A stretch of 11,169 nt of DNA from Nostoc sp. CHAB 5715. Its GTDB lineage: Bacteria > Cyanobacteriota > Cyanobacteriia > Cyanobacteriales > Nostocaceae. The stretch lies in the NCBI RefSeq assembly GCF_020829685.1, contig NZ_JAIVFR010000112.1, positions 1 through 11,169 of the forward strand, written 5' to 3'. Made by a program: the position numbers and the translations under genes. Of the stretch, positions 1 through 5,846 are shown piece after piece; position 1 is the stretch's first letter, and the number at the start of each line of letters is the position of its first letter. The notes under the pieces are model-generated. The model made no database searches and had not been told where the DNA came from. It worked only from the letters and a program-made list of their open reading frames with translations.

Positions 1-43
1 GCTAAAGTCTACTAAAGTAGACTAAAGATTTTTCGGATTATTT

Positions 44-93
44 AGTCATCTTTAGATGACTTTCGCTATTAGCAAGGAACTTCAGTTCCTTGC
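44..93. repeat. Two tandem perfect hairpins in the left intergenic repeat region
   Basis: Bases 44-61 form a perfect palindrome (agtcatct, tt, agatgact). Bases 72-93 form a second one (gcaaggaact, tc, agttccttgc). They follow a run of ctaaag-type short repeats at 1-30. A further 12-bp palindrome, cgctatatagcg, lies at 186-197. I see no gene in 1-300. The stretch looks like the palindromic intergenic repeats common in filamentous cyanobacteria. It might also be the 3' region of a gene beyond the left edge. Confidence 0.5.
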
Positions 94-224
94 GGGACAT
101 GGCTTTTACGTTAAGTTGACACGTATGAGCAATGCTGTGCCCCTACACCTCACGATATAATGTTGTACCGCATCTGGATGGGAACCGCTATATAGCGTTT
201 TCTAATAAGAATCAGGTACTTCTA

Positions 225-292
225 ACCTCACCCCGATAAAGCTGTGCTTCATCTCCCCTCTCCTTAGCAAGAAGAGGGGTTGGGGGTGAGGT
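225..292. repeat. Nested inverted repeat just downstream of the first RTX gene
   Basis: The outer arms are acctcacccc (225-234) and ggggtgaggt (283-292), a perfect match. Inside, 255-265 pairs with 269-279 with one mismatch (cccctct against agagggg at its base) around a 3-nt loop. It begins 8 nt beyond the stop codon of the minus-strand gene ending at 301, so it could end or stabilise that transcript. There is no U-run after the stem on the minus strand, so I do not call it an intrinsic terminator. The ctcccctctcctt / gaggggttgggggtgagg style is widespread in cyanobacterial intergenic DNA. Confidence 0.55.
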
Positions 293-300
293 CTATTAAA

Positions 301-1491
301 TTAAAGGATAATGTCGCTTGCTACTAGTTGTGGTGTTCCTATAAGCTGAATCTCAAACTCAGCAGACAGATTCCCAGCAGTATTACCTTGAAGAATACCT
401 CCTGCATAACGAATCTGACCGAGTGCGGAGAATGCCCTAGTCCCAATAAAAGTAAAGGTTTGGTTGCCCGCTATATTGGAGTTGGCGTCGATGGTAGATA
501 GATCGATTTGATCACCTGGTAAGTTACCGTTTCCAACAAAGTCAGTGATAACATCCCGTAACAAACCAGGTTGACTCTCAAGAACTGAGTTGAAATCGAA
601 AATATCGTTACCTTGTCCTCCAATGAGGCGATCAGTCAGAATATCAGTCAGCCCACCACTGACAAAGAAGGTATCATCGTTGCCAAAATCACCGCTAATC
701 GTATCGTTGCCACTACCACCGTTAATGGTATCGTTGCCAAATCCGCCAAGAAGGCTATCGTTGTCAAATCCGCCAAAAAGGCTATCGTTGTCAAATCCGC
801 CAATAAGGCTATCGTTGCCACCACCGCCATCAATTGTATCGTTGCCTGCACCGCCGTTAATTATATCCTTGCCAAATCCGCCAAGAAGGCTATCGTTGCC
901 ACCACCGCCATCAATTGTATCGTTGTCCTCTTCGCCGTTAATGGTATCGTTGCCAAATCCGCCAAGAAGGCTATCGTTGCCACCACCGCCGTTAATTGTA
1001 TTGTTGTTGCCAAATCCGCCAAATCCGCCGTTAATGGTATCGTTCCCTGCACCGCCGTTAGTAGTATCGTTGCCATCACCGTCGTTAATTGTATCGTTGC
1101 CTGCACCGCCGTTAATGGTATCGTTGCCACCACCGCCGTCAATTGTGTCGTTGTCCTCTTCGCCGTTAATGGTATCGTTGCCAAATCCGCCAAGAAGGCT
1201 ATCCTTGCCAAATCCGCCGTTAATTGTATTGTTGTTGGCAAATCTGCTAAATCCGCCGTTAATGGTATCGTTGCCTGCACCGCCAATAAGGCTGTCGTTG
1301 CCGTCTCCACCGTCAATCAAATCATCGTCATTTCCGCCATTAATTGTATCGTTGTTACTACCACCCTTAATCGTATCGTTGCCATCAAATCCGTTAATGA
1401 TATCAGCGTTAGAGATATTACGAAAATCAAAAAAAGAATCAACTACACCGGACAGATTGTCAGGGCGATTAGTACCGTTAATGGTTGCCAT
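301..1491 (-). CDS. RTX calcium-binding protein with serralysin-type C-terminus (paralogue 1)
   Basis: This encodes 396 residues, probably secreted. A short N-terminal stretch (1-35) is followed by glycine/aspartate nonapeptides of the GGxGNDxIx type over about residues 36-295. In known RTX proteins such repeats fold into a parallel beta-roll when bound to calcium outside the cell. Residues 287-396 match the peptidase M10 C-terminal module: DFNSV, DVITDF, IDLSTIDA, FTFIG, GQIRY, AEFEI. The protein ends in DIIL, an acidic residue plus three hydrophobics, as in type I secretion signals of serralysins. No HExxH zinc site or other catalytic domain is present. The start is supported by AGGAG (1503-1507) 11 nt upstream. 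Residues 72-124 and 148-200 are an internal duplication. Some units have lost the Asp ligand (GNNNTIN) or carry an acidic insert (GEEDNDTID). It could be adhesive or structural; function is unknown. Confidence 0.9.
   Translation of the reverse strand: MATINGTNRPDNLSGVVDSFFDFRNISNADIINGFDGNDTIKGGSNNDTINGGNDDDLIDGGDGNDSLIGGAGNDTINGGFSRFANNNTINGGFGKDSLLGGFGNDTINGEEDNDTIDGGGGNDTINGGAGNDTINDGDGNDTTNGGAGNDTINGGFGGFGNNNTINGGGGNDSLLGGFGNDTINGEEDNDTIDGGGGNDSLLGGFGKDIINGGAGNDTIDGGGGNDSLIGGFDNDSLFGGFDNDSLLGGFGNDTINGGSGNDTISGDFGNDDTFFVSGGLTDILTDRLIGGQGNDIFDFNSVLESQPGLLRDVITDFVGNGNLPGDQIDLSTIDANSNIAGNQTFTFIGTRAFSALGQIRYAGGILQGNTAGNLSAEFEIQLIGTPQLVASDIIL
892..1278 (-). repeat. Internal segmental duplication inside RTX gene 1
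   Basis: Two blocks of 53 codons, at 1120-1278 and 892-1050 (offset 228 bp, or 76 residues), encode nearly the same series AGNDTINGGF...NNNTINGG...DSLLGGFGNDTINGEEDNDTIDGGGGND. Both carry the same irregular 12-residue unit ending in NNNTIN, so this is duplication of a segment and not just convergence of short repeats. Confidence 0.8.
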
Positions 1492-1537
1492 TAATGAGCG
1501 CTCTCCTGAAATTACAGCGTTTTTAATGTAGGGGGAT

Positions 1538-1718
1538 GCATTAACATTGTATCGGAATGCATTAACATTGTATCGGGACGCATTAGCATTGTATCAGGAC
1601 GCATTAGCATTGTATCGGGACGCATTAGCATTGTATCAGGACGCATTAGCATTGTATCGGGACGCATTAGCATTGTATCAGGACGCATTAGCATTGTATC
1701 GGGACGCATTAATAATGC
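1538..1718. repeat. 21-bp tandem repeat array upstream of RTX gene 1
   Basis: Eight complete 21-bp units start at 1538, 1559, 1580, 1601, 1622, 1643, 1664 and 1685. Each begins gcattagcattgtatc or a close variant. A partial ninth runs from 1706 to 1718. From unit 2 on, the units alternate strictly between cggg and cagg forms, giving a 42-bp higher-order period. The array begins 47 bp upstream of the start codon of the minus-strand RTX gene, so it occupies that gene's promoter or leader. A degenerate unit (gcattggcattgtgagac, from 2009) continues on the far side of the inserted element at 1719-2005. Open frames across the array (heptapeptide MRPDTML) are by-products of the 21-bp period. Confidence 0.92.
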
Positions 1719-1860
1719 TAGGACTTACGCACTGTACAAATTCATCGTGATGTGCATTAACGATGCTCCCGGAAGTTTTCAGGCTTTTCTTAATTATCGT
1801 GCGATCGTCAATAGACCATGCTGTGCCCTTACGAAAGATGTGGTTTTTAAACTTCTCCAT
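1678..1860 (-). CDS. Doubtful 60-codon frame starting inside the MITE-like element
   Basis: A frame beginning MEKFKNHIFRKGTAWSIDD starts at 1860 with a good Shine-Dalgarno sequence (AGGAG, 1869-1873, 8 nt from the ATG). Its last residues, from about CVSPS on, are read through the terminal inverted repeat and into the 21-bp array. The end is therefore an accident of the insertion point. It may be the start of a host gene captured by the element, or a spurious frame. I do not recognise the sequence. The ribosome binding site is its only real support. Confidence 0.22.
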   Translation of the reverse strand: MEKFKNHIFRKGTAWSIDDRTIIKKSLKTSGSIVNAHHDEFVQCVSPSIINASRYNANAS

Positions 1861-2005
1861 ATATAGGACTCCTATTTGATTTTTGAAAAAACTCCGTACA
1901 ACTCGAAAGGGCTGATTCCCTACTCCCTACTCCCTGCCTACGCAAATAATTTCAAAAATCAAAGCGGATTACTATATGGTATTTCTTGTCAATGCGTAAG
2001 TCCTA
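1719..2005. mobile_element. MITE-like element, 287 bp, with 13-bp terminal inverted repeats and AATGC target duplication
   Basis: The left end taggacttacgca (1719-1731) is the exact reverse complement of the right end tgcgtaagtccta (1993-2005). Similarity extends imperfectly for about 10 more bases (ctgtacaa against ttgacaa). A perfect 5-bp direct repeat, aatgc, flanks it at 1714-1718 and 2006-2010. It has split the 21-bp array. There is no transposase gene, so it would be non-autonomous. The same ends and the same target-duplication length recur at 4013-4105. The interior holds a ctactccctactccctgcc motif near 1919 and a short frame starting at 1860. The parent insertion sequence family was not identified. 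Confidence 0.82.
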
Positions 2006-2105
2006 AATGCATTGGCATTGTGAGACTATGGCAAATTTAATTTGCTATGAATTAATGAAATGCTGTACTTAGCTTGTGTACCTCACCAACTTGAAATCTG
2101 CTGTA

Positions 2106-2155
2106 CATCAAAAATAAGAACCCCACTTCTAAGAGCAAGCGTTTAGGAGTGGGGT
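2106..2155 (-). terminator. Candidate intrinsic terminator downstream of RTX gene 2
   Basis: The arms accccacttctaa (2120-2132) and ttaggagtggggt (2143-2155) pair over 13 bp with one mismatch around a 10-nt loop. Read on the minus strand, the stem is followed by TCTTATTTTTG, a U-rich tail. It lies about 175 nt past the stop codon of the gene ending at 2331. The GC-rich stem could also be the end of an old repeat element, so the terminator role is inferred. Confidence 0.5.
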
Positions 2156-2160
2156 GTTAA

Positions 2161-2300
2161 AGGATGTTTGAAAAGTCTTCCAGCGTGTGTTTCACTACCC
2201 TGGCTACCGAGAAACTGCTACGAGAGAATGGAGTTTTGGGATTTGAGATCGCCCCCCTGAGTTCCACTTGAGGCTCAAGCTGACCCTTTTCAAACAACCT
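2161..2300. repeat. 140-bp inverted-repeat element downstream of RTX gene 2
   Basis: The left end aggatgtttgaaaag (2161-2175) and right end cttttcaaacaacct (2286-2300) are inverted copies differing at one of 15 positions. No clear target duplication is visible and no gene lies inside. Together with the adjacent hairpin, it fills most of the interval between the element at 1719-2005 and the RTX gene at 2331. It looks like a decayed MITE or solo insertion-sequence end pair. Confidence 0.5.
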
Positions 2301-2330
2301 CTTAGAGACTTTTGCAAGAAGTCTATTAAA

Positions 2331-3152
2331 TTAAAGGATAATATCGTTTGCCACTAGTCCTGGTGTTCCTGTCAGCGCAATCTCAAACTCAGCCGACAGA
2401 TCCCCATCAGTGCTACCTTGGAGAATACCTCCTGAATAACGGATCTGACCGGGTGCGGAGAATGCGCCAGTCCCAATGAAAGTGAAGGCTTGGTTGCCAC
2501 CTTTAGTCAAGTTAGCGTCGATGGTAGATAGATCGATTCGGTCACCTGGCAAGCTACCGTTTCCAACAAAGTCAGTGATAACATCTCGTAAAAAACCAGT
2601 AGGACTATCTGAAACTGAGTTGAAATCGAAAACATCGTTACCTAATCCTCCAGTGAGAACATCAGTCCCAGTACCGCCCGCGAGTGTGTCGTTGCCACTA
2701 TCACCGTTAAGGATATCGTTGCCACTATCACCGTTAAGGATATCGTTGCCACTATCACCGCTAAGGACATCGCTTCCACTATCGCCGTTAAGGATATCGT
2801 CGCCATCACCGCCAATAAGGCGATCGTTGCCACTACCGGCGTTAAGGATATCGTCGCCATTACCACCAATAAGGCGATCGTTGCCACTACCGGCGTTAAG
2901 GATATCGTCGCCATTACCACCGTTAAGGGTATTATTGCCATTGTCAGCGTTAAGGATATCGTCGCCCAATCCGCCAATGAGGCTATCGTTGCCATTGTCA
3001 GCGTTAAGGATATCGTCGCCACTACCGCCGTTAATGGTATCATTGCCGCCATTGCCGTTTAGGATATCACTGCCGCCATTGCCGTTCAGGATATCGTTTG
3101 TGCCACGAGCGTTGATAATGTCACTGAAATCGGTACCGTTAAAGGTTGCCAT
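2331..3152 (-). CDS. RTX calcium-binding protein with serralysin-type C-terminus (paralogue 2)
   Basis: This encodes 273 residues, beginning MATFNGTDFSDIINARG. The frame stays open upstream to 3254, but this start is chosen for two reasons. AGGAG at 3163-3167 is 10 nt before the ATG. The MAT(F/I)NGT opening and the taatgag-tctcctga context also match paralogue 1. Nonapeptides run over about residues 17-170, many as GDSGNDILN and AGSGNDRLIGG units that retain the calcium-ligand Asp. The last 110 residues (164-273) are the same M10-type module as in the neighbours, ending in DIIL, so secretion by a type I (ABC/membrane-fusion/TolC) system is expected. There is no catalytic domain. Near-identical 27- and 54-bp DNA repeats point to recent expansion. 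A leader of about 550 nt lies upstream, shared with paralogue 3. The cellular role is unknown; extracellular calcium binding is inferred from the family. Confidence 0.9.
   Translation of the reverse strand: MATFNGTDFSDIINARGTNDILNGNGGSDILNGNGGNDTINGGSGDDILNADNGNDSLIGGLGDDILNADNGNNTLNGGNGDDILNAGSGNDRLIGGNGDDILNAGSGNDRLIGGDGDDILNGDSGSDVLSGDSGNDILNGDSGNDILNGDSGNDTLAGGTGTDVLTGGLGNDVFDFNSVSDSPTGFLRDVITDFVGNGSLPGDRIDLSTIDANLTKGGNQAFTFIGTGAFSAPGQIRYSGGILQGSTDGDLSAEFEIALTGTPGLVANDIIL
2814..2921 (-). repeat. Perfect 54-bp tandem duplication within RTX gene 2
   Basis: Bases 2814-2867 and 2868-2921 are identical, each beginning aataaggcgatcgttgcc. They encode the 18-residue pair of units NGDDILNAGSGNDRLIGG twice. 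Further near-identical 27-bp units (ccgttaaggatatcgttg type) lie around 2700-2800. The lack of synonymous differences implies recent slippage or unequal crossing-over. Confidence 0.88.
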
Positions 3153-3715
3153 TAATGAGTTTCTCCTGAACTGAGAGGATAAAAAAATTACCTCGTGACT
3201 TCCCCATGAGTAAACGGCGTTGCTGATTAAGAGTATGAATTTGGTTTCCTCCAAAGGCGCAAGGAAACAGTTTCAAGGATTTAATTTTTGAATTTCACAC
3301 TTTTATTCAGCAACGCCGAGAAAACAAGGCAAATAAATGATGAATGGGAAGATATAACTAAACCAAACCTAATTGGAACTGGTGTTTACTGTTAAGCCTG
3401 AAGATTTGAAAAGCACTGGATTTATTGATGATGTTGGCATCAAAATTGTGCCAAGAGTGATGTTATATTCTTGTACCTGATGTTTTCACTGGTTCCAGTA
3501 GTAAGCTGCTAGGAAAGAAGCAGATTTCCTTCTACGAAATCGCATAGGTTTTAGAAGGTTTTGATTCTATTCAGAATCACAAGACTATGATATTACCCTC
3601 AAGGCTACTTTTTTCTATCTATAAGAAAGAGTAATTAACTTTATTTTATTACTTTCGTCACAAAAAAATCTTAAACCTTTGTTCAGATAGGGGTTGGTTT
3701 TGCTTATTGAGATTT
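3153..3715 (-). promoter_or_regulatory. Long conserved leader/upstream region of RTX gene 2
   Basis: By eye, about three quarters of this region aligns base for base with 5182-5735 upstream of RTX gene 3. Conserved parts are the ribosome binding site, an inverted-repeat element (3215-3318) and a small hairpin, ttggca / tgccaa (3434-3454). A 43-nt block, 3586-3628, is identical in both copies. The promoter is presumably in or beyond the 43-nt block, which would give a 5' untranslated region of several hundred nt, but no -35/-10 pair is convincing. No coding frame is conserved between the copies. Confidence 0.6.
3215..3318. repeat. 104-bp inverted-repeat element in the leader of RTX gene 2
   Basis: The left arm, 3215-3242 (starts cggcgttgctgattaagag), and right arm, 3291-3318 (ends cagcaacgccg), are 28-nt imperfect inverted copies. 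A second pair, gtttcct / aggaaac, is nested between them. The leader transcript would fold into a long hairpin starting about 60 nt before the start codon. It may be a fixed MITE, since the arms resemble insertion-sequence ends. A counterpart sits at 5243-5347. Confidence 0.65.
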
Positions 3716-3719
3716 GTTT

Positions 3720-4012
3720 GGTAATTTTTATAGTTATGTATAAGGAAGTAATTGCCAAGTGCGATCGCTACACTGTTGCGTTACAATTTGGCTGCTCAAA
3801 TTCTTTGACATCTTTTTTCATTCTCTGGCATCATCGTCAGTGTGACGCTCAGTACAAGTTCGCAATTACGTTTTGTGATAGGGATTTAGATTTAGGCATC
3901 AAAACGTACTGCTTGATAAAAGCTCTTTACTTAAACCCCCAAACTTTGTTAACAATTTTAATTTTAATATTAAGTGGAAAGCCAATATGAGCTACTTTTT
4001 TAGTAAAATATC
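3720..4012. other. Intergenic stretch with no supported gene
   Basis: Homology with the leader of RTX gene 3 fades near 3720. The only sizeable frame here (3694-3990, plus strand) needs a TTG start. It lacks a ribosome binding site, has no counterpart at the equivalent place near 5740 and resembles nothing I know. A HIP1-like gcgatcgc lies near 3762. I see no RNA gene or promoter I can defend. Confidence 0.5.
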
Positions 4013-4105
4013 TAGGACTTACGCACACTCTACGAATTCTCGGCGCTCTTGGCGTCTTGGCGGTTCGATAAATTAAGCTTTTTAGCAATTTTTGCGTAAG
4101 TCCTA
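4013..4105. mobile_element. MITE-like element, 93 bp, same terminal repeats, with ATATC target duplication
   Basis: The ends taggacttacgca (4013-4025) and tgcgtaagtccta (4093-4105) are identical to those of the 287-bp element at 1719-2005. A perfect 5-bp direct repeat, atatc, flanks it at 4008-4012 and 4106-4110. The interior carries a cggcgctcttggcgtcttgg-type motif (4041-4067), whose reverse complement recurs in another inverted-repeat element near 9246. It encodes nothing and would depend on a transposase elsewhere. Confidence 0.85.
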
Positions 4106-4226
4106 ATATCTTTTCTTGGTATTTAACTATGCTTGATTACAGCAATACCATCCTTGACAGGTTAAAGACGAGTGCATTTTGTCAATTCGCCTAAATACAG
4201 AAATCAATTTGCATAATAATCATTAT

Positions 4227-4260
4227 AAAAGGAAGAGGCAAATTAAGCTTACCTCTCCCT
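4227..4260 (-). terminator. Intrinsic terminator downstream of RTX gene 3
   Basis: On the minus strand, AGGGAGAGGTAA (from 4260 to 4249) pairs with TTGCCTCTTCCT (4241 to 4230). The stem is 12 bp in RNA, with two G-U wobbles and a 7-nt loop, followed by a short U-run (TTTATAAT). It lies about 60 nt past the stop codon of the gene ending at 4321, in the right orientation. Confidence 0.68.
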
Positions 4261-4320
4261 ACGACTGTTAAATTATTAGAATTCTACCTCGTGCTTTATT
4301 TTCAAGGCAGGTCTATTAAA

Positions 4321-5181
4321 TTAAAGCACAATGTCGCTTTCCACTAGTTGTGGTGCGCCTGCTAGGCGAATCTCAAACTCAGCCGATAGATTCCCATCAA
4401 TGTTAGCTTGGAGAATACCTCCTGCATAACGAACCTGACCGGCTGCGGTGAATGCGCGAGATCCAATGAATGTGAAGGCTTGGTTGCCGTCTATCGTGGA
4501 GTTGGCGTCGATGTTAGATAGATTGATTACGTCACCTGGCAAATTACCGTTTCCAAAAAAGTCAGTGATAACATCCCGTCTAGATCCAGCAGGACTATCT
4601 GAAACTGAGTTGAACTGGAAAGTATCGTTACCTGATCCTCCAGTGAGAGTATCAGCCCCACTACCGCCAACGAGGCGATCGTTGCCACTACCGCCAACGA
4701 GGCGATCATTGCCAGTACCACCGCCAAGGACATCGTTGCCATCACCGCCGTTAATGACATCGTTACCACTACCGCCAATGAGGCTATCGTTGCCATTCTC
4801 ACCGAGAAGGGTATCGTTGCCATCACCACCAGCAAGGGTATCGTTGCCATCGCCACCAAGCAGGCGATCGTCGCCACCACCACCAGTAAGGACATCGTTA
4901 CCAGTACCGCCAAGGATACTATCCCTACCACTACCACCGGTAATGACATCGTTGCCAGCACCACCGAGAAGGGTATTGTTGCCACCACCACCGTTAATGA
5001 CATCGTTGCCACCACGGCCATCAATGCGATCGTTGCCACTACCACCGAGAAGGACATCGCTGCCACTAGTGCCGTTAATGACCCTGTTACCACTACCACC
5101 GACCTGGATAATGTTGTTAGGAAGATTGAGGTCAATGTTAGAGAGGTCGGGAATGTCGATATTAGGAATGGTTATTGCCAT
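4321..5181 (-). CDS. RTX calcium-binding protein with serralysin-type C-terminus (paralogue 3)
   Basis: This encodes 286 residues. The N-terminus (1-30, MAITIPNIDIPDLSNIDLNL) differs from its paralogues and is rich in short DI/NI/DL motifs. Residues about 27-186 are regular RTX nonapeptides (GGSGNDRLV, GGDGNDTLL), the most canonical of the three proteins. Residues 177-286 form the M10-type C-terminal module: FQFNSVSDSPAG, DVITDF, INLSNIDA, FTFIG, GQVRYAGG. It ends in DIVL, a probable type I secretion signal. No protease domain is present. AGGAG at 5192-5196, 10 nt before the ATG, fixes the start. The stop codon and following bases (gtctattaaattaaa, 4311-4325) are shared with the other two genes, marking the paralogous unit's 3' border. 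It has its own terminator and its own leader, so it is probably transcribed alone. An extracellular calcium-binding or surface-coat role is a family-based guess. Confidence 0.92.
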   Translation of the reverse strand: MAITIPNIDIPDLSNIDLNLPNNIIQVGGSGNRVINGTSGSDVLLGGSGNDRIDGRGGNDVINGGGGNNTLLGGAGNDVITGGSGRDSILGGTGNDVLTGGGGDDRLLGGDGNDTLAGGDGNDTLLGENGNDSLIGGSGNDVINGGDGNDVLGGGTGNDRLVGGSGNDRLVGGSGADTLTGGSGNDTFQFNSVSDSPAGSRRDVITDFFGNGNLPGDVINLSNIDANSTIDGNQAFTFIGSRAFTAAGQVRYAGGILQANIDGNLSAEFEIRLAGAPQLVESDIVL

Positions 5182-5740
5182 AAATTAGCTTCTCCTGAGT
5201 GTTAGAGGGTAAAAATTATTTCGTCACTTCACCATCAGAAAACGGTGTTGCTGATTAAGAGTATGAATTTCCTTTACTCCAAAGGCGCAAAGGAAAAACT
5301 TTCAAACATTAAAATTTTGAATTTCACACTTTTACTCAGCAATGCCGAGAAAACAAGTTGGAGAAATAACAAGTGGTAAGAGATAACAGAACCACACCTG
5401 ATTGGAACAGGTCTTTCTGTTGAGTCCAAAGATTTTAGAAGCACTGCATATATTAATGATTTTGGCATCAAAATCGTGCCAAGAGTCATTTCTATATCCT
5501 TGTGCTTTATGTATTCATTGGTTACAAGTACTAGGCTGCTAGGGAACAAGCAGATTTTCTAGTAAAGAATTGCATAGCTTCTAGAATGTTGTTACTGTAT
5601 TACACAATCACAAGATTATGATATTACCCTCAAGGCTACTTTTTTCTATCTATAAGAAATAATAATTAATCCTTTTTTATTCCTCTCGCCCCAAAAAAAA
5701 TCTGAAACCTTTGCTTAGATAGGGTTTTGTAATATATGTA
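5182..5740 (-). promoter_or_regulatory. Long conserved leader/upstream region of RTX gene 3
   Basis: This is the counterpart of 3153-3715. It contains the ribosome binding site (5192-5196), the inverted-repeat element (5243-5347), the hairpin ttggca / tgccaa (5462-5482, loop changed by one base) and the identical 43-nt block (5617-5659). Similarity fades near 5740, shortly before the terminator of the next gene at 5788. That bounds the promoter of RTX gene 3 to roughly 5200-5787. Confidence 0.6.
5243..5347. repeat. 105-bp inverted-repeat element in the leader of RTX gene 3
   Basis: Arms at 5243-5270 (cggtgttgctgattaagag...) and 5320-5347 (...cagcaatgccg) correspond to those at 3215-3318, at the same distance from the start codon. 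The element was therefore present before the gene duplication. Both arms have gained substitutions since. Confidence 0.65.
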
Positions 5741-5787
5741 GGAAGAATAAAGTCATGATAGTACTCTGGGGGTAGTTTGTTTTATTT

Positions 5788-5830
5788 ATAAAAAAAAAGT
5801 GGCATTACATTAATTACCACTTTTTTTTAT
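5788..5830. terminator. Bidirectional A/T-tract terminator between RTX gene 3 and the repeat-protein gene
   Basis: Arms at 5788-5802 (at, nine a, gtgg) and 5817-5830 (ccac, eight t, at) form a stem with a 4-bp GC-rich core flanked by A and T tracts. On the minus strand the U-tract follows the stem, as expected for the gene whose stop is at 5847, only 17 nt away. The symmetric form could work in both directions. Confidence 0.7.
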
Positions 5831-5846
5831 AAATTTATGATGAATT

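Noticed and set aside
116..144. TTGACA at 116-121 as a promoter -35 box
   Set aside because: No acceptable -10 hexamer lies at 16-18 nt, and no plus-strand gene follows.
590..1531. Long plus-strand frames of 313 and 293 codons opposite RTX gene 1, and similar ones at 2476-3174 and 4448-5188
   Set aside because: They are mirror frames of the 27-bp-periodic RTX coding sequence, giving low-complexity Pro/Ser/Leu or Val/Ala/Ile repeats. The minus-strand frames have the domain features, ribosome binding sites and conserved ends.
1538..1718. Possible CRISPR array
   Set aside because: The units are contiguous 21-bp repeats with no unique spacers, and no cas genes are nearby.
1512..1750. Heptapeptide-repeat frames over the 21-bp array on both strands (MRPDTML, and the plus-strand YRDALAL type)
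   Set aside because: A 21-bp period without stops stays open in several frames automatically. No ribosome binding site or flanking domain supports translation.
2120..2155. IS200/IS605-type right-end hairpin or guide-RNA scaffold
   Set aside because: A single hairpin without a TnpA/TnpB remnant or matching left end is not enough. A terminator reading is simpler.
3153..3254. N-terminal extension of RTX gene 2 (34 extra residues from ATG at 3254)
   Set aside because: The extension lies in the leader and overlaps the inverted repeat. The equivalent frame is not kept upstream of gene 3, and the internal ATG has AGGAG at 10 nt.
3694..3990. Plus-strand 98-codon frame
   Set aside because: It needs a TTG start with no ribosome binding site. 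Its beginning lies at the edge of the duplicated leader, and no equivalent exists in the second copy.
301..5181. Serralysin-like metalloproteases
   Set aside because: Only the C-terminal module is present. The HExxH zinc-binding domain is absent from all three proteins and from the DNA upstream.
5274..5549. Minus-strand 91-codon frame in the leader of RTX gene 3
   Set aside because: The frame is not conserved in the homologous leader of gene 2, and it overlaps the inverted-repeat element.
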